From the NCBI GenBank assembly GCA_025463305.1, contig JAOBWK010000065.1, positions 13,420-77,419 of the forward strand: 64,000 nt of DNA, written 5' to 3'. Source of the stretch: Ilumatobacteraceae bacterium (GTDB lineage: Bacteria; Actinomycetota; Acidimicrobiia; Acidimicrobiales; Ilumatobacteraceae). Positions 1 to 11,373 of the stretch are shown piece after piece; the stretch's first letter is position 1, and each line of letters begins with the position of its first letter. The notes under the pieces are model-generated. The model ran no database searches, was not told where the DNA came from, and was given only the letters and a program-made list of their open reading frames with translations. A program made the translations under genes and the position numbers.

Positions 1-1
1 C

Positions 2-37
2 CTCGCGATCGGCGACGCCGTGAAGGTGATCTCCTAG
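2..37 (+). CDS. C-terminal end of an upstream gene (partial)
   Basis: The first bases read in frame 2 as LAIGDAVKVIS followed by TAG. An I-G-D-x-V-x-V ending is common at the C terminus of MOSC-type and other beta-barrel proteins, but eleven residues cannot identify a family. The reading frame would end 4 nt before the stop of the convergent carnitine dehydrogenase gene, a spacing that fits the compact gene ends seen elsewhere in the window. It could also be a chance open frame. Confidence 0.3.
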   Translation, partial: LAIGDAVKVIS

Positions 38-41
38 CCCG

Positions 42-1532
42 TCAGCCTCTCGGCCCGCCGACGTATCGGCCCGACTGCGACGGGCGGTCGAGCGCAGCGT
101 GGGCGTCGGCGATGACGGCGATGCGGTCGTGCATGTCCTGCGGGGCAGGCACGGCCTTGCCGGCAGCGGTGTCGACGTGGAGGTACATGTGCTCGGCGGT
201 GGCCACCAGTGTGTCGTCGGCCGACAGGTGCATGCGGTTGAAGATGTGCAGCCGCTTCGCATCGTGGTGCAGCACCTGCGTCGTCACGTACACAGCATCG
301 CCCGCGCGTGATTGGGCGAGGTAGGTGATGTGGCTCTCCGCGGTGTACCAGCTGTGCCCGCCGCGCAGGTAGGCCTCGTCGAGGCCGACCGCAGCCAGGA
401 AGGCGTCGCCCGCGTGCGTGGACAGCTGCGCGTAGCGGCTGTCGTTGGTGTGGCCGTTGTAATCGGTCCAGTCGGTGGGGATGAGCGTGGAGTACGTCCG
501 CATCGGCTGTGAGGGATCGACGGTCGTGTCGGGCACGTCGGCACGATCGAAGAGGGCCTTCTCGAAGTCGGACAGCACCTCGCCGGCGCCATAGCCGACG
601 GTGCGCAGGCCCTGCATCACCGCGACGAGGCAGTCGTCGCGCAATGCCTCCAGCTCGCGGATGCCGACGCCGGCGGCCTGGTCGTCGGACTGGCCGACGA
701 TCTTCTCGAGCAGCACCTCGTCGAGCACGGGGACGTCCATCAGCTTGGTCCACGGCCACTGCAGCGACGGCCCGAACTGGGCCATGAAGTGACGCATCCC
801 GGCCTCGCCGCCAGCGATCCGGTAGACGAGGAACGTGCCCATGAAGCTCCAGCGCAGGCCGGCGCCGAAGCGGATCGCATCGTCGATCTGCTCCGTGGTG
901 GCGATGCCGTCGTTGACGAGCCACAGCGCCTCGCGCCAGAGCGCCTCGAGCAGGCGGTCGGCGACGAAGCCGTCGATCTCCTTGCCGAGCACCAGCGGGC
1001 GCATGCCGATCGCGGTGTAGACCTCGGCCGCTCGGGCCTTGGTGGCCTCGTTGGTGGCGTCGCCGCCGCAGACCTCGACGAGCGGGAGCATGTACACCGG
1101 GTTGAACGGATGGCCGACGACGAGCCGCTCGGGGTGGGTCATGCCCGCCTGGATCTCCGTCGGCAGCAATCCCGACGTCGACGTGCCGAACACGACGGAC
1201 GGGTCGGCAGCCGCGCTCGCCGCGCCGAGGATCGCCCGCTTCAGGTCGAGCCGCTCCGGTGCGCTCTCCTGCACGAAGTCGACGCCGACGACGGCCTCCT
1301 CGGGCGTCGTCACGAACGTGAGCGTGCCCTCGGCCGGCCACGGTGCCATCGTCAGCTTGGCGTAGGCGCGGCGGGCGCCGGCGATGACCTCGCCGACCTT
1401 GCGCGGCGCGTCGGGGTCGGGGTCGTAGAGGACCACGTCGACACCGTTCAGCAGGAACCGTGCCGCCCAGCCGCCGCCGATCACGCCGCCGCCGAGCAGG
1501 CCGACCTTGCGAAGCCCGGGGATGGGGCTCAC
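42..1532 (-). CDS. lcdH: Carnitine 3-dehydrogenase fused to betainyl-CoA thioesterase
   Basis: The 496-residue product has two parts. Residues 1-330 are a 3-hydroxyacyl-CoA dehydrogenase-like NAD enzyme with a GGGVIGGG nucleotide loop at 14-21 and the HPFNPVYMLPLVE segment of the family. Residues from about 344 form a hotdog thioesterase carrying DYNGHTNDSRY. In known carnitine degraders the first domain oxidises L-carnitine to 3-dehydrocarnitine, and the fused thioesterase releases glycine betaine from betainyl-CoA. The GTG start overlaps the stop of the BKACE gene by 4 nt (GTGA), so the two are almost certainly translationally coupled. The two activities flank the BKACE step, which makes the assignment strong. 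The protein should be cytosolic. A longer in-frame reading upstream merely runs antisense or out of frame through the BKACE gene. Confidence 0.9.
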   Translation of the reverse strand: MSPIPGLRKVGLLGGGVIGGGWAARFLLNGVDVVLYDPDPDAPRKVGEVIAGARRAYAKLTMAPWPAEGTLTFVTTPEEAVVGVDFVQESAPERLDLKRAILGAASAAADPSVVFGTSTSGLLPTEIQAGMTHPERLVVGHPFNPVYMLPLVEVCGGDATNEATKARAAEVYTAIGMRPLVLGKEIDGFVADRLLEALWREALWLVNDGIATTEQIDDAIRFGAGLRWSFMGTFLVYRIAGGEAGMRHFMAQFGPSLQWPWTKLMDVPVLDEVLLEKIVGQSDDQAAGVGIRELEALRDDCLVAVMQGLRTVGYGAGEVLSDFEKALFDRADVPDTTVDPSQPMRTYSTLIPTDWTDYNGHTNDSRYAQLSTHAGDAFLAAVGLDEAYLRGGHSWYTAESHITYLAQSRAGDAVYVTTQVLHHDAKRLHIFNRMHLSADDTLVATAEHMYLHVDTAAGKAVPAPQDMHDRIAVIADAHAALDRPSQSGRYVGGPRG

Positions 1533-2422
1533 CGCTTGACCAGCTTGAGCTTGTCGCGCACGGCCTGGGCCGACATGATGCGGGCGTTCATGCCGGTGAG
1601 GATCTCGACGGCGCGCCCGACGAGGTCGGCGTTGGTGGCGAGCTTGCCGGGCCCGAGGTAGAGGTTGTCCTCGAGGCCGACGCGTACGTTGCCGCCGGCG
1701 AGCGCCGCCATCGCCACGTAGGGGATCTGCATCTTGCCGATCGAGAACGCGGAGAACACGCAGTCCTGGGGGAGCAGGTTGACCATCGCCAGCAGCGACT
1801 GCACGTCGTCGGGCGCGCCGTAGGCGATGCCCATGCACAGCTGGATCATGATCGGGTCGTCGAGCAGGCCGTCGCGGATCAGCTCGCGGACGAACACGAG
1901 ATGACCGGTGTCGAAGACCTCGAGCTCGGGGCGCACACCGAGCGCCTGCACCTCGGCGGCCATCGCCTTCAGCGTGCTCGGCGTGTTGACCATGATGTAG
2001 TCGCCGCCCGAGGCGAAGTTCATCGTGCCGCAGTCGAGGGTGCAGATCTCGGGCAGGATCGCGCGCACGTGCTTCAACCGCTCCGTCGCGCCGGCCATGT
2101 CGGTGCCGTCCGGGTTCGGTGGCAGCGGCGCTTCCGCGCTTCCCAGCACGAGGTCGCCCCCCATGCCCGCGGTGAGGTTGACGACGACGTCGACGTCGGA
2201 TGCGCGGATCCGCTCGACGGCCTCGGCGTAGAGCTCGGTGTCGCGGGCGCCGATGCCGGTCTCGGGGTTGCGAACGTGGAGGTGCACCACGGCCGCTCCG
2301 GCCTTCGCTGCGGCGATGGCCGAGTCGGCGATCTGCTGCGGCGTCACCGGGACGTGTGCGCTCTTGGCCGTGGTGTCGCCGGCGCCGGTGATGGCGCACG
2401 TCACGAATACGTCCCAGTTCAT
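1529..2422 (-). CDS. BKACE-family 3-dehydrocarnitine cleavage enzyme
   Basis: This is a 297-residue beta-keto acid cleavage enzyme (formerly DUF849), a zinc-dependent TIM barrel. It shows the metal-site segment VVHLHVRNPETG near residue 45, the GDYIMVNTPST and VFDTGH segments, and GLEDNLYLGPGKLATN near the C terminus. The family condenses a beta-keto acid with acetyl-CoA, giving acetoacetate and a new CoA ester. The downstream partner is a carnitine dehydrogenase-thioesterase, so the substrate is inferred to be 3-dehydrocarnitine and the products betainyl-CoA and acetoacetate. The ATG start at MNWDVF gives the usual family length; the frame stays open further upstream, but that part is arginine/cysteine-rich shadow. 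A weak GGGGA lies 6 nt before the ATG. It is divergent from the dioxygenase gene. Confidence 0.88.
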   Translation of the reverse strand: MNWDVFVTCAITGAGDTTAKSAHVPVTPQQIADSAIAAAKAGAAVVHLHVRNPETGIGARDTELYAEAVERIRASDVDVVVNLTAGMGGDLVLGSAEAPLPPNPDGTDMAGATERLKHVRAILPEICTLDCGTMNFASGGDYIMVNTPSTLKAMAAEVQALGVRPELEVFDTGHLVFVRELIRDGLLDDPIMIQLCMGIAYGAPDDVQSLLAMVNLLPQDCVFSAFSIGKMQIPYVAMAALAGGNVRVGLEDNLYLGPGKLATNADLVGRAVEILTGMNARIMSAQAVRDKLKLVKR

Positions 2423-2442
2423 GCTGTTCCCCGATCCTCGCA

Positions 2443-2479
2443 GTGTGGCAATCTTCCGTCTGTCGGCAAGACTGTACAC
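2443..2479. promoter_or_regulatory. Imperfect inverted repeat between divergent carnitine genes
   Basis: The 87-bp gap between the BKACE and dioxygenase starts contains two matching half-sites. The left half is GTGT, 5 nt, then TCTTCCG (2443-2458). The right half is CGGCAAGA, 4 nt, then ACAC (2464-2479). They are inverted around the 5-bp centre TCTGT. This is the form of a dimeric repressor or activator site controlling both operons. No regulator gene lies next to it, so the cognate protein is unknown. Confidence 0.45.
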
Positions 2480-2509
2480 CGCTGCCAAATCGCAGCAGGA
2501 TGAGGTTCC

Positions 2510-3712
2510 ATGGCGTTGACCCCGGATTTCGACAGCCATCCGGTCGGCGAGCGGATCGCAGGTGCCGAGCTGCACCCGGCGTGGATCGCCGTCCGCTGGA
2601 CCGACGGCCGGCTCAGCCGCTTCCACGACGTCTGGCTGCGCGACAACTGCCCGTGTGCGGCGTGCGTGCACCAGGGCACCAAGGAGCAGATGTTCGAGAT
2701 CGTCACGGTGTCGACGGACGTGCGCGCGACATCGGTGCACCTCGACGCGGTCGGCGATCTCGCGGTGGAGTGGGCCGGCGATGGCCGGTCCGAGGACGCG
2801 CACGCGAGCACGTTCGACGCCGGCTGGCTGCGTCGCAACGCGTACGACGACGCGTCACGCGCCGAGCGATCCCGCACGATCCTCACGTGGGACGGCACGT
2901 CGATGACCGAGCCGCCGACGTTCGACGGTGAGGCGATCATGAACGACGACGACGCACTCTACGAGTGGCTCGTCGCGCTCGAGTCCGTCGGCATCTCGCG
3001 CGTGCAGCACGTGCCGTGCGAACCCGACGCGATCGCCGAGCTCGTCGGTCGGATCGGCATCGTCCGCGAGACGAACTTCGGGCTGCTGTGGGACGTCAAG
3101 AGCGAGCCGGATCCCATCAGCAACGCCAACACTGCGCTGCCACTGCCGCCCCATGTCGACCTGCCGACCCGCGAGTACCAGCCCGGACTGCAGTTCCTGC
3201 ACTGCCTCGTCAACGAGACCGAGGGCGGCGAGAACATCCTGGTCGACGGCTACCGCATCGCCGAGCTGATCCGCGACGAGCATCCGGCCGACTACGAGAT
3301 CCTCATCACCGTCCCGTTCGAGTGGGCCAACCGCAGCCGCACCAGCGACTACCGGTGGACCTCGCCGATCATCGTCACCAACGCCGATGGCACGCTGCGC
3401 GAGGTGCGCGTCGGCAACTGGCTGCGCGCTCCGCTCGACGTCCCGTTCGACATGGTCGAGGCGAGCTACCGCGCGTACCGCCGGCTGTTCGAGCTGACCT
3501 ACCGCGCCGATCTGCAGGTGCGGTTCCGCCTGGAGCCGGGTGAGGTGATGGCGTTCGACAACCGGCGCGCCCTGCACGCGCGCGGCGAGTTCACCGACAC
3601 GAGCGGCCGGCGGTTCCTACGCGGCTGCTACAGCGAGCGCGACGAGCTGCGGTCGCGGATGCGGATGATCGAGCGCGCCCGCCGCGCTCGCGTCGCGTCA
3701 GCGCGGGGGTAG
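2510..3712 (+). CDS. Gamma-butyrobetaine dioxygenase-like Fe(II)/2-oxoglutarate oxygenase
   Basis: The 400-residue protein has the two-domain layout of gamma-butyrobetaine hydroxylase. The N-terminal DUF971-type zinc domain carries WLRDNCPCAACVHQ near residues 44-57. The C-terminal TauD-like jelly roll has the iron-binding H-x-D in PPHVDLP, the distal His in RRALHARGEF, and the 2-oxoglutarate Arg in RRFLRGCY. This enzyme makes L-carnitine from gamma-butyrobetaine and would feed the dehydrogenase/BKACE pair on the other strand. Trimethyllysine dioxygenase is the closest alternative, but the carnitine context favours butyrobetaine. GAGG lies 4 nt before the ATG. The end overlaps the convergent phosphoesterase by 15 nt. 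Confidence 0.85.
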   Translation: MALTPDFDSHPVGERIAGAELHPAWIAVRWTDGRLSRFHDVWLRDNCPCAACVHQGTKEQMFEIVTVSTDVRATSVHLDAVGDLAVEWAGDGRSEDAHASTFDAGWLRRNAYDDASRAERSRTILTWDGTSMTEPPTFDGEAIMNDDDALYEWLVALESVGISRVQHVPCEPDAIAELVGRIGIVRETNFGLLWDVKSEPDPISNANTALPLPPHVDLPTREYQPGLQFLHCLVNETEGGENILVDGYRIAELIRDEHPADYEILITVPFEWANRSRTSDYRWTSPIIVTNADGTLREVRVGNWLRAPLDVPFDMVEASYRAYRRLFELTYRADLQVRFRLEPGEVMAFDNRRALHARGEFTDTSGRRFLRGCYSERDELRSRMRMIERARRARVASARG

Positions 3713-5107
3713 CAGCAGGCGCACGTTGCCGTCGCCCTCCCGCCCGGCCATGCGCGTCGCGACACCCGTCGAAGCGAACCGGTGGGCAAGATCGCGGTGC
3801 AGGGCGGCGAGCGAGCCGGGTCCGGCGCCGTGGTCGCGCAGAGTGCACACGATCTCGATCGAGCCGTCGTCGTGGCGCACGATCTCGATCGCTCGGGTCT
3901 GCGACGGCCAGTCGATGACCGACGCCGTCGTGATCTCCCAGAACCCGCCGGACGGGCCGGGGCGGGGTTCGATGCGGTGGATGTGGCGGTGCCCGACCAG
4001 CCAGGCGACGACGCAGGGATGGCGATGGGCGACGTCGACGAGGTGGGCGCCGAGGACACGGTCCGGGCGATCGCCGCGCACGTTGACCAACGAGTCAGCG
4101 CCGTGGTGGCTGGCCAGCACCACCAGCCGTCCGGGGATGCGCTCGACCTCGGTCAAGCGATCGTCGAGCCACGCCAGCTGATCGAGGCCGATGCTGCCCT
4201 GGTAGTCGCCGTCGGGATGGTTGGTGTCGAGCAGGATCAGGCGGACGTGCTCGAGGTCGATCACCGTGTCGATGCTCCCATCGGCGACGTGCGTCTCGTC
4301 GAAGCCCGTGGCGCCGGCCGCGATGTGCGCGGCGACCCACTCGCGCCGATCGATGCTGCGCCGCCGCGGATCGGCGGCGATCGCCCGGCCCGGACCGGCG
4401 CTGAACTGCTCGGGCGCGTCGAGGTACAGCGCCAGCGGATCGGCCGGCGTGAAGCCGTCGGGCCGTCGCAGCGACTTCGACGCGCCGCCGGCGAGTCGCT
4501 CGGTGACGGGGTTCGGTAGGGCGGTCCCCTGGAGCAGCAGATCGTGGTTGCCGGGCACGCTCGTCCAGGCGATGCCGAGGCCTGCCGACACGATGGGCGC
4601 GCTGGTGCGCGAGACGAAGTCGTCGACCAACGGGTAGCCGAGCGCGCGCCAGGTGTCGTCCACCGTCGGGTCCGGGGACCAGTACGGCCACGGTGACGTG
4701 TCGGCATCCTGCGCGCTGCCGGCCGTGTCGAGCCGGGCCGTACCGCCGGCGACGACGGCCAGGTAGGCGTCGAGCTCGTTGCGCTGCGCGTTGTCGATGT
4801 TGTCGCCGGTCGAGACGGCGAGGTCGTACGGCCGGGCGGTGACGGGTCCGATCGGATGCGCGGCGATCGCTTCGATGTGGGCGTGCAGGCCGAACGCCGT
4901 GAGCGCGTCGTAGGGCCGGTGCATGTGCAGCAGCGGACGCCACAGCGGATCGTGGCCCTCGAGCTCGACCCACTCGGCACGGTTCGGCGATGCGGCGTCG
5001 AGCACGTGGAGGTCGGTGAGCTGGATCAAGCTCGCCAGGCAGGCGCCCGGTGCCGAGGACGCCGCGCCGCCCAGCTCGTCGCGGATCGCGTGGTCGCTGT
5101 CGGCCAT
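3698..5107 (-). CDS. Calcineurin-like metallophosphoesterase
   Basis: The 469-residue protein shows the full binuclear metallophosphoesterase motif series in order: QLTDLHVLD (D-x-H), STGDNIDNAQ, PGNHD, LASHHGAD and GHRHIHR. The arrangement and length fit the TIGR03767 (PPA1498-like) branch found in actinobacteria; its natural substrate is not established. No signal peptide is evident, so it is probably cytosolic. The ATG start is preceded by TAACGT with a 7-nt gap and no Shine-Dalgarno sequence, implying a leaderless transcript that diverges from acetoacetyl-CoA synthetase. The frame is open further upstream but that stretch overlaps the aacS start and is low in protein character. No functional link to carnitine metabolism is visible. 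Confidence 0.8.
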   Translation of the reverse strand: MADSDHAIRDELGGAASSAPGACLASLIQLTDLHVLDAASPNRAEWVELEGHDPLWRPLLHMHRPYDALTAFGLHAHIEAIAAHPIGPVTARPYDLAVSTGDNIDNAQRNELDAYLAVVAGGTARLDTAGSAQDADTSPWPYWSPDPTVDDTWRALGYPLVDDFVSRTSAPIVSAGLGIAWTSVPGNHDLLLQGTALPNPVTERLAGGASKSLRRPDGFTPADPLALYLDAPEQFSAGPGRAIAADPRRRSIDRREWVAAHIAAGATGFDETHVADGSIDTVIDLEHVRLILLDTNHPDGDYQGSIGLDQLAWLDDRLTEVERIPGRLVVLASHHGADSLVNVRGDRPDRVLGAHLVDVAHRHPCVVAWLVGHRHIHRIEPRPGPSGGFWEITTASVIDWPSQTRAIEIVRHDDGSIEIVCTLRDHGAGPGSLAALHRDLAHRFASTGVATRMAGREGDGNVRLLLPPR

Positions 5108-5114
5108 CGGCGCG

Positions 5115-5124
5115 ACGTTAGCGT
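5115..5124. promoter_or_regulatory. Overlapping divergent -10 boxes
   Basis: On the plus strand TAGCGT (5119-5124) ends 6 nt before the GTG of aacS. On the minus strand TAACGT (5120-5115) ends 7 nt before the ATG of the phosphoesterase. The two hexamers share two base pairs, and only 23 bp separate the two start codons. Both genes lack a Shine-Dalgarno sequence and are expected to be leaderless. Confidence 0.6.
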
Positions 5125-5130
5125 GGCGCC

Positions 5131-7116
<1,986 letters not shown>

Positions 7117-7127
7117 CGCGCGCAACG

Positions 7128-7159
7128 TTGACACGGCGGTAACGATCACCGGGCATGCT
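7128..7159 (+). promoter_or_regulatory. Candidate promoter of the transglutaminase gene
   Basis: TTGACA (7128-7133) is followed after 20 bp by CATGCT (7154-7159), which ends 6 nt before the GTG start. The -10 first base and the long spacer depart from consensus, so this is tentative. It agrees with the leaderless layout of other genes here. Confidence 0.35.
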
Positions 7160-7165
7160 GACGGG

Positions 7166-7966
7166 GTGATCCGCACCGTGACCGCCCATCTCGAGTGCGA
7201 GGTCGTCACGCCCGTCGAGATCGCGCTGTCCGTCGCCGCCGCCGTCGGACCCGAGCTCGTCAGCGAATCCCTCGTCGTCACGCTCGACGGTGCCGACGTC
7301 GAGATGTCCGAGATCGTCGACGATCACGGCACTCGCCTGCACGTCGGCACCTGCGGCTCGCGGGGCAGCCTGGTGGTCGACTACGGCGCCGACGTCGGCT
7401 CGCTCGCACCCCCGCAGGAGACCCGTCCGGTCGATCTCGTCCGCTACCTCCGACCGAGCCGGTACTGCGAGTCCGATCGCCTGTCGCCCGTCGCCCGGGC
7501 GGAGTTCGCCGGGCTCGACGGTGCCGACCTCGTCTCCGCCGTGTCGACGTGGGTGCGCACCCGCCTCGGCTACGTGCCCGGATCGAGCCGACCGATCGAC
7601 GGCGCGGTCGCCACGTTGCTCGCCCGGCAGGGCGTGTGCCGCGACTTCGCTCACCTCGTGATCGCGTTCCTGCGCGCGTGTGACGTGCCGGCCCGGCTCG
7701 CGTCCGTCTACGCACCGGGCCTGAGCCCGATGGACTTCCACGCGGTCGCCGAGGCCTACGTCGACGGGTGCTGGAGCGCGGTCGACGCCACCGGCCTCGC
7801 GCCGCGGTCCACGATGCTGCGCATCGCCACCGGCCGCGACGCCGCCGACACAGCGTTCCTCACCAACAGCCGCGGCATCATCGTGCTGACGGGCATGGAG
7901 GTCGTCGCCTACACCGACGAGCGGTTGCCCTTCGACGACGTGAACTCGCTCGCCGAGCTGCGCTGA
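7166..7966 (+). CDS. Transglutaminase-like cysteine protease-fold protein
   Basis: The 266-residue protein has an N-terminal beta-sandwich of about 100 residues followed by a transglutaminase-like core. The catalytic triad can be read as Cys157 in GVCRDFAHL, a His in MDFHAVAEAYVDG (about 192) and an Asp in SAVDATGLAP (about 207). Such proteins act as amidases, peptidases or ligases; the substrate is unknown. There is no signal peptide, so it is probably cytosolic. It starts at GTG after a CATGCT box and stands apart from its neighbours. Its last 58 nt overlap the 3' end of the convergent GGDEF-EAL gene. Confidence 0.85.
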   Translation: MIRTVTAHLECEVVTPVEIALSVAAAVGPELVSESLVVTLDGADVEMSEIVDDHGTRLHVGTCGSRGSLVVDYGADVGSLAPPQETRPVDLVRYLRPSRYCESDRLSPVARAEFAGLDGADLVSAVSTWVRTRLGYVPGSSRPIDGAVATLLARQGVCRDFAHLVIAFLRACDVPARLASVYAPGLSPMDFHAVAEAYVDGCWSAVDATGLAPRSTMLRIATGRDAADTAFLTNSRGIIVLTGMEVVAYTDERLPFDDVNSLAELR

Positions 7967-10281
7967 GCGTCCGTCGGCGAGGCGCGGTGCTCGAGCGCGG
8001 CGATGGTCGCCCGCATCGCGTCGGCGGCGATCGGCCGGCTGATCAGGTACCCCTGCACCTTCGTGCAGCCGAGCTCTTGCAGCACGCGCAGCTGGTCGGT
8101 GGTCTCGACGCCCTCGGCCACCATGTCGAGCCCGAGTGACGCGCCCATCGCGATGATGGTGCGCACCAGGGCGCGATCGTTGACGTTGTCGGCGACGCCC
8201 TGGACGAACGCCCGGTCGATCTTGATCCGCTGGAGCGGGAACCGCTGCAGCGACGAGAGCGACGAGTAACCGGTGCCGAAGTCGTCGATCGCCACCCGCA
8301 CCCCGAGCGAGCGGAGCCGGCGGAGCGTGCCGAGCGCGATCTCCGGCTCGGCGATCATGATGCCCTCGGTGACCTCCAGCCACAGCTGGTTCGGTGGGAC
8401 ACCCGCGCGAAGCAGCGCCTCACCGACGATGGTCGGCAGGTTGGGATCGGCGAGTTGGCGCGGGGACACGTTGACCGACATGTTCGCGGTGGGCGAGCAG
8501 ACGCCCTCGTCGATCCACGCGCGCAGCTGCGTCAGCGCCTCGAGCAGTGCCCAGGCGCCCATCTTGTCGATGGCCCCGGTCTCCTCGGCGATGGGGATGA
8601 AGTCGACCGGCGAGACCATGGTGCCGTCAGCCTGCGTCCAGCGCATCAGCGCCTCGAAACCGGTGACCTCGCCGGAGCTGGTCTCCATGATCGGCTGGTA
8701 GTGCAGGTTCAGCTCGTCGCGGTCGAGCGCCCGATCCAACGCGCTCTCCAGCGACAGGCGCTGCGTCACGCGCTCGTGCATCGCCTCGTCGAACAGCGCC
8801 ACGCAGTTCCGGCCTGCGTCCTTGGCCTGGTACATCGCCGTGTCTGCCTGGCCGAGCAGCACCTGCGCGGTGCGCCGGGTGTGCGCATCGGCGCGGGCCA
8901 CACCGATGCTGGTCGTCGCGAACACGTCGCCGATCGGAGCAGCCAGCGGGATCGGCTCGCGGAGCCGGGCGAGCAGCGTTTCGGCCACCGCCATCGCGTC
9001 CGCGATCGAGCACGACGCGGGATCGAGCACGACGAACTCGTCGCCTGCGATGCGCGCGACGATCGCGCCGGGCGGTGCGGCGAGCCGCAGCCGGTCGGCG
9101 ACGATGCAGAGCACGCGGTCGCCGGCGGCGTGGCCGAGGCTGTCGTTGATGTTCTTGAAGCGGTCGAGGTCGATGAAGAACAACGTCGGCAGCCGATCGG
9201 TCGTCCAGCTGTCGTGCAGCGCACCGTTGATCTGCTCGAGCAGCAGGGTGCGGTTCGGCAGCGCCGTCAGCGGATCGGTCCGCGCGCTGTGCATCAGCGC
9301 CGACTGGGCGACCCGGTTGGCGCGCACGGCCTGCAGGGTCCGCGCCGCGACGAGCATCGCCAGGACGCCGACCGAGATCGTGCGCACGATCCGGTCGGTG
9401 GTGTCCTTCGGCGTGACCGCGGCCATCACCATGATGGGGACGACGAGCGCGATGGCGGTGGCCGCGAACCGACCCACGACGGGGTTGGGCGGCCCGTCCG
9501 GCGTCGGCTCGATGAGGGTGCGGACGCTCGGGTGGAGCAACGCCGCGAACACGAAGCCCGTGGCGATCGTGGCCGCGGCCGTGGAGACGTTCAGATGTCC
9601 GCCGAAGTGGCCCGAGGCCTTCAGCCCGCGCGAGAAGCCACCGAACAGCGCGGCGAGCACGGCGCCGGACGTCGCGAGCACCGCGGGCGTCCGGGCCCGA
9701 TCGGAGAACACGATGATGACCAGCAGGAACCAGAGGATCGCCCCGAGCGGGGGATAGGCGCTGCGCAGCACGGTCACCGTCGGGCTCATGCTGCCCCGGT
9801 CGATCGTCGGCCGCACGACGGTGACCCAGGCCAGCAGCCACACGCCCAGGGCGACGATGCCGCCATCGGCGAGCACGGCCCAGAAGTCGCGGCTGCGCCG
9901 GCTCCGCGCGACACGGGCGACGATCGCGATCACCATCAACACGCCGATCAACCCGATCAGCTCCGACCAGGCCATCGCCCGGGCATGCCCTTCGCTGAGG
10001 GTCCGCATCAGGTCGGCGAACGTGTTGCACACGGTCATCGCAGCGAGGCACACCACCATCCGCGTCGTCAGCCCGTTGAGCCGCCGCGCCGTGAGGGCGA
10101 CGGGGATCATCAGCATCCCGACCGCGACGAAGCTGATCGACTGCCACAGGTGCGATCCGGACACGAGCCCGGCGAGCGCGATGACCGCTGCGAGCAGCGG
10201 TTGGAGCCAGTAGGCCTCGACGATGCCCCTGGTGGAGAACGCCCTGGTCCGGATGGACGTGCTGTGCAGGCGGACCGTCAC
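7909..10281 (-). CDS. Membrane-anchored GGDEF-EAL cyclic-di-GMP protein
   Basis: The 790-residue protein begins with about 300 residues of hydrophobic helices (roughly eight to ten membrane spans). A GGDEF domain follows (RTDPLTALPNR, FFIDLDRFKNIND, RIAGDEFVVL) and then an EAL domain (TGFEALMRW, WLEVTEGIM, AIDDFGTGYSS, AEGVETTDQ). The cyclase signature is AGDEF instead of GGDEF, a variant still active in some enzymes, and no RxxD inhibitory site precedes it. The EAL domain keeps its main metal and catalytic residues, so phosphodiesterase activity is the safer prediction. The start is a GTG just before the first membrane helix; no ATG exists at a suitable place. No paired sensor or regulator gene adjoins it. 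Confidence 0.85.
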   Translation of the reverse strand: MTVRLHSTSIRTRAFSTRGIVEAYWLQPLLAAVIALAGLVSGSHLWQSISFVAVGMLMIPVALTARRLNGLTTRMVVCLAAMTVCNTFADLMRTLSEGHARAMAWSELIGLIGVLMVIAIVARVARSRRSRDFWAVLADGGIVALGVWLLAWVTVVRPTIDRGSMSPTVTVLRSAYPPLGAILWFLLVIIVFSDRARTPAVLATSGAVLAALFGGFSRGLKASGHFGGHLNVSTAAATIATGFVFAALLHPSVRTLIEPTPDGPPNPVVGRFAATAIALVVPIMVMAAVTPKDTTDRIVRTISVGVLAMLVAARTLQAVRANRVAQSALMHSARTDPLTALPNRTLLLEQINGALHDSWTTDRLPTLFFIDLDRFKNINDSLGHAAGDRVLCIVADRLRLAAPPGAIVARIAGDEFVVLDPASCSIADAMAVAETLLARLREPIPLAAPIGDVFATTSIGVARADAHTRRTAQVLLGQADTAMYQAKDAGRNCVALFDEAMHERVTQRLSLESALDRALDRDELNLHYQPIMETSSGEVTGFEALMRWTQADGTMVSPVDFIPIAEETGAIDKMGAWALLEALTQLRAWIDEGVCSPTANMSVNVSPRQLADPNLPTIVGEALLRAGVPPNQLWLEVTEGIMIAEPEIALGTLRRLRSLGVRVAIDDFGTGYSSLSSLQRFPLQRIKIDRAFVQGVADNVNDRALVRTIIAMGASLGLDMVAEGVETTDQLRVLQELGCTKVQGYLISRPIAADAMRATIAALEHRASPTDAQRSSASEFTSSKGNRSSV

Positions 10282-10350
10282 GTCCGTCTGTTTCGGCCGC
10301 TTTCGTGCTCGCTCCAGGACCCTTGCGGTTTCATCCCCCCGGCCGGGCGG

Positions 10351-10356
10351 TACCGT
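10351..10356 (+). promoter_or_regulatory. -10 box of the phoH operon
   Basis: TACCGT ends 7 nt before an ATG at 10364 that opens a nine-codon reading frame, not the phoH ATG at 10390. By the spacing rule seen across the window, transcription should begin at or next to 10364. Confidence 0.5.
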
Positions 10357-10363
10357 AGCTGCG

Positions 10364-10389
10364 ATGACGCAGTCGCTGGCACAGGTTCC

Positions 10390-10393
<4 letters not shown>
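10364..10393 (+). CDS. Putative nine-codon leaderless upstream ORF of phoH
   Basis: An ATG placed 7 nt after TACCGT encodes MTQSLAQVP and stops with TGA. That TGA overlaps the phoH ATG as ATGA (10390-10393). If the transcript is leaderless, ribosomes would load at this ATG and reach phoH by termination-reinitiation. No peptide function is implied. The alternative is that the frame is accidental and phoH initiates on its own. Confidence 0.4.
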
Positions 10394-11365
<972 letters not shown>

Positions 11366-11373
<8 letters not shown>

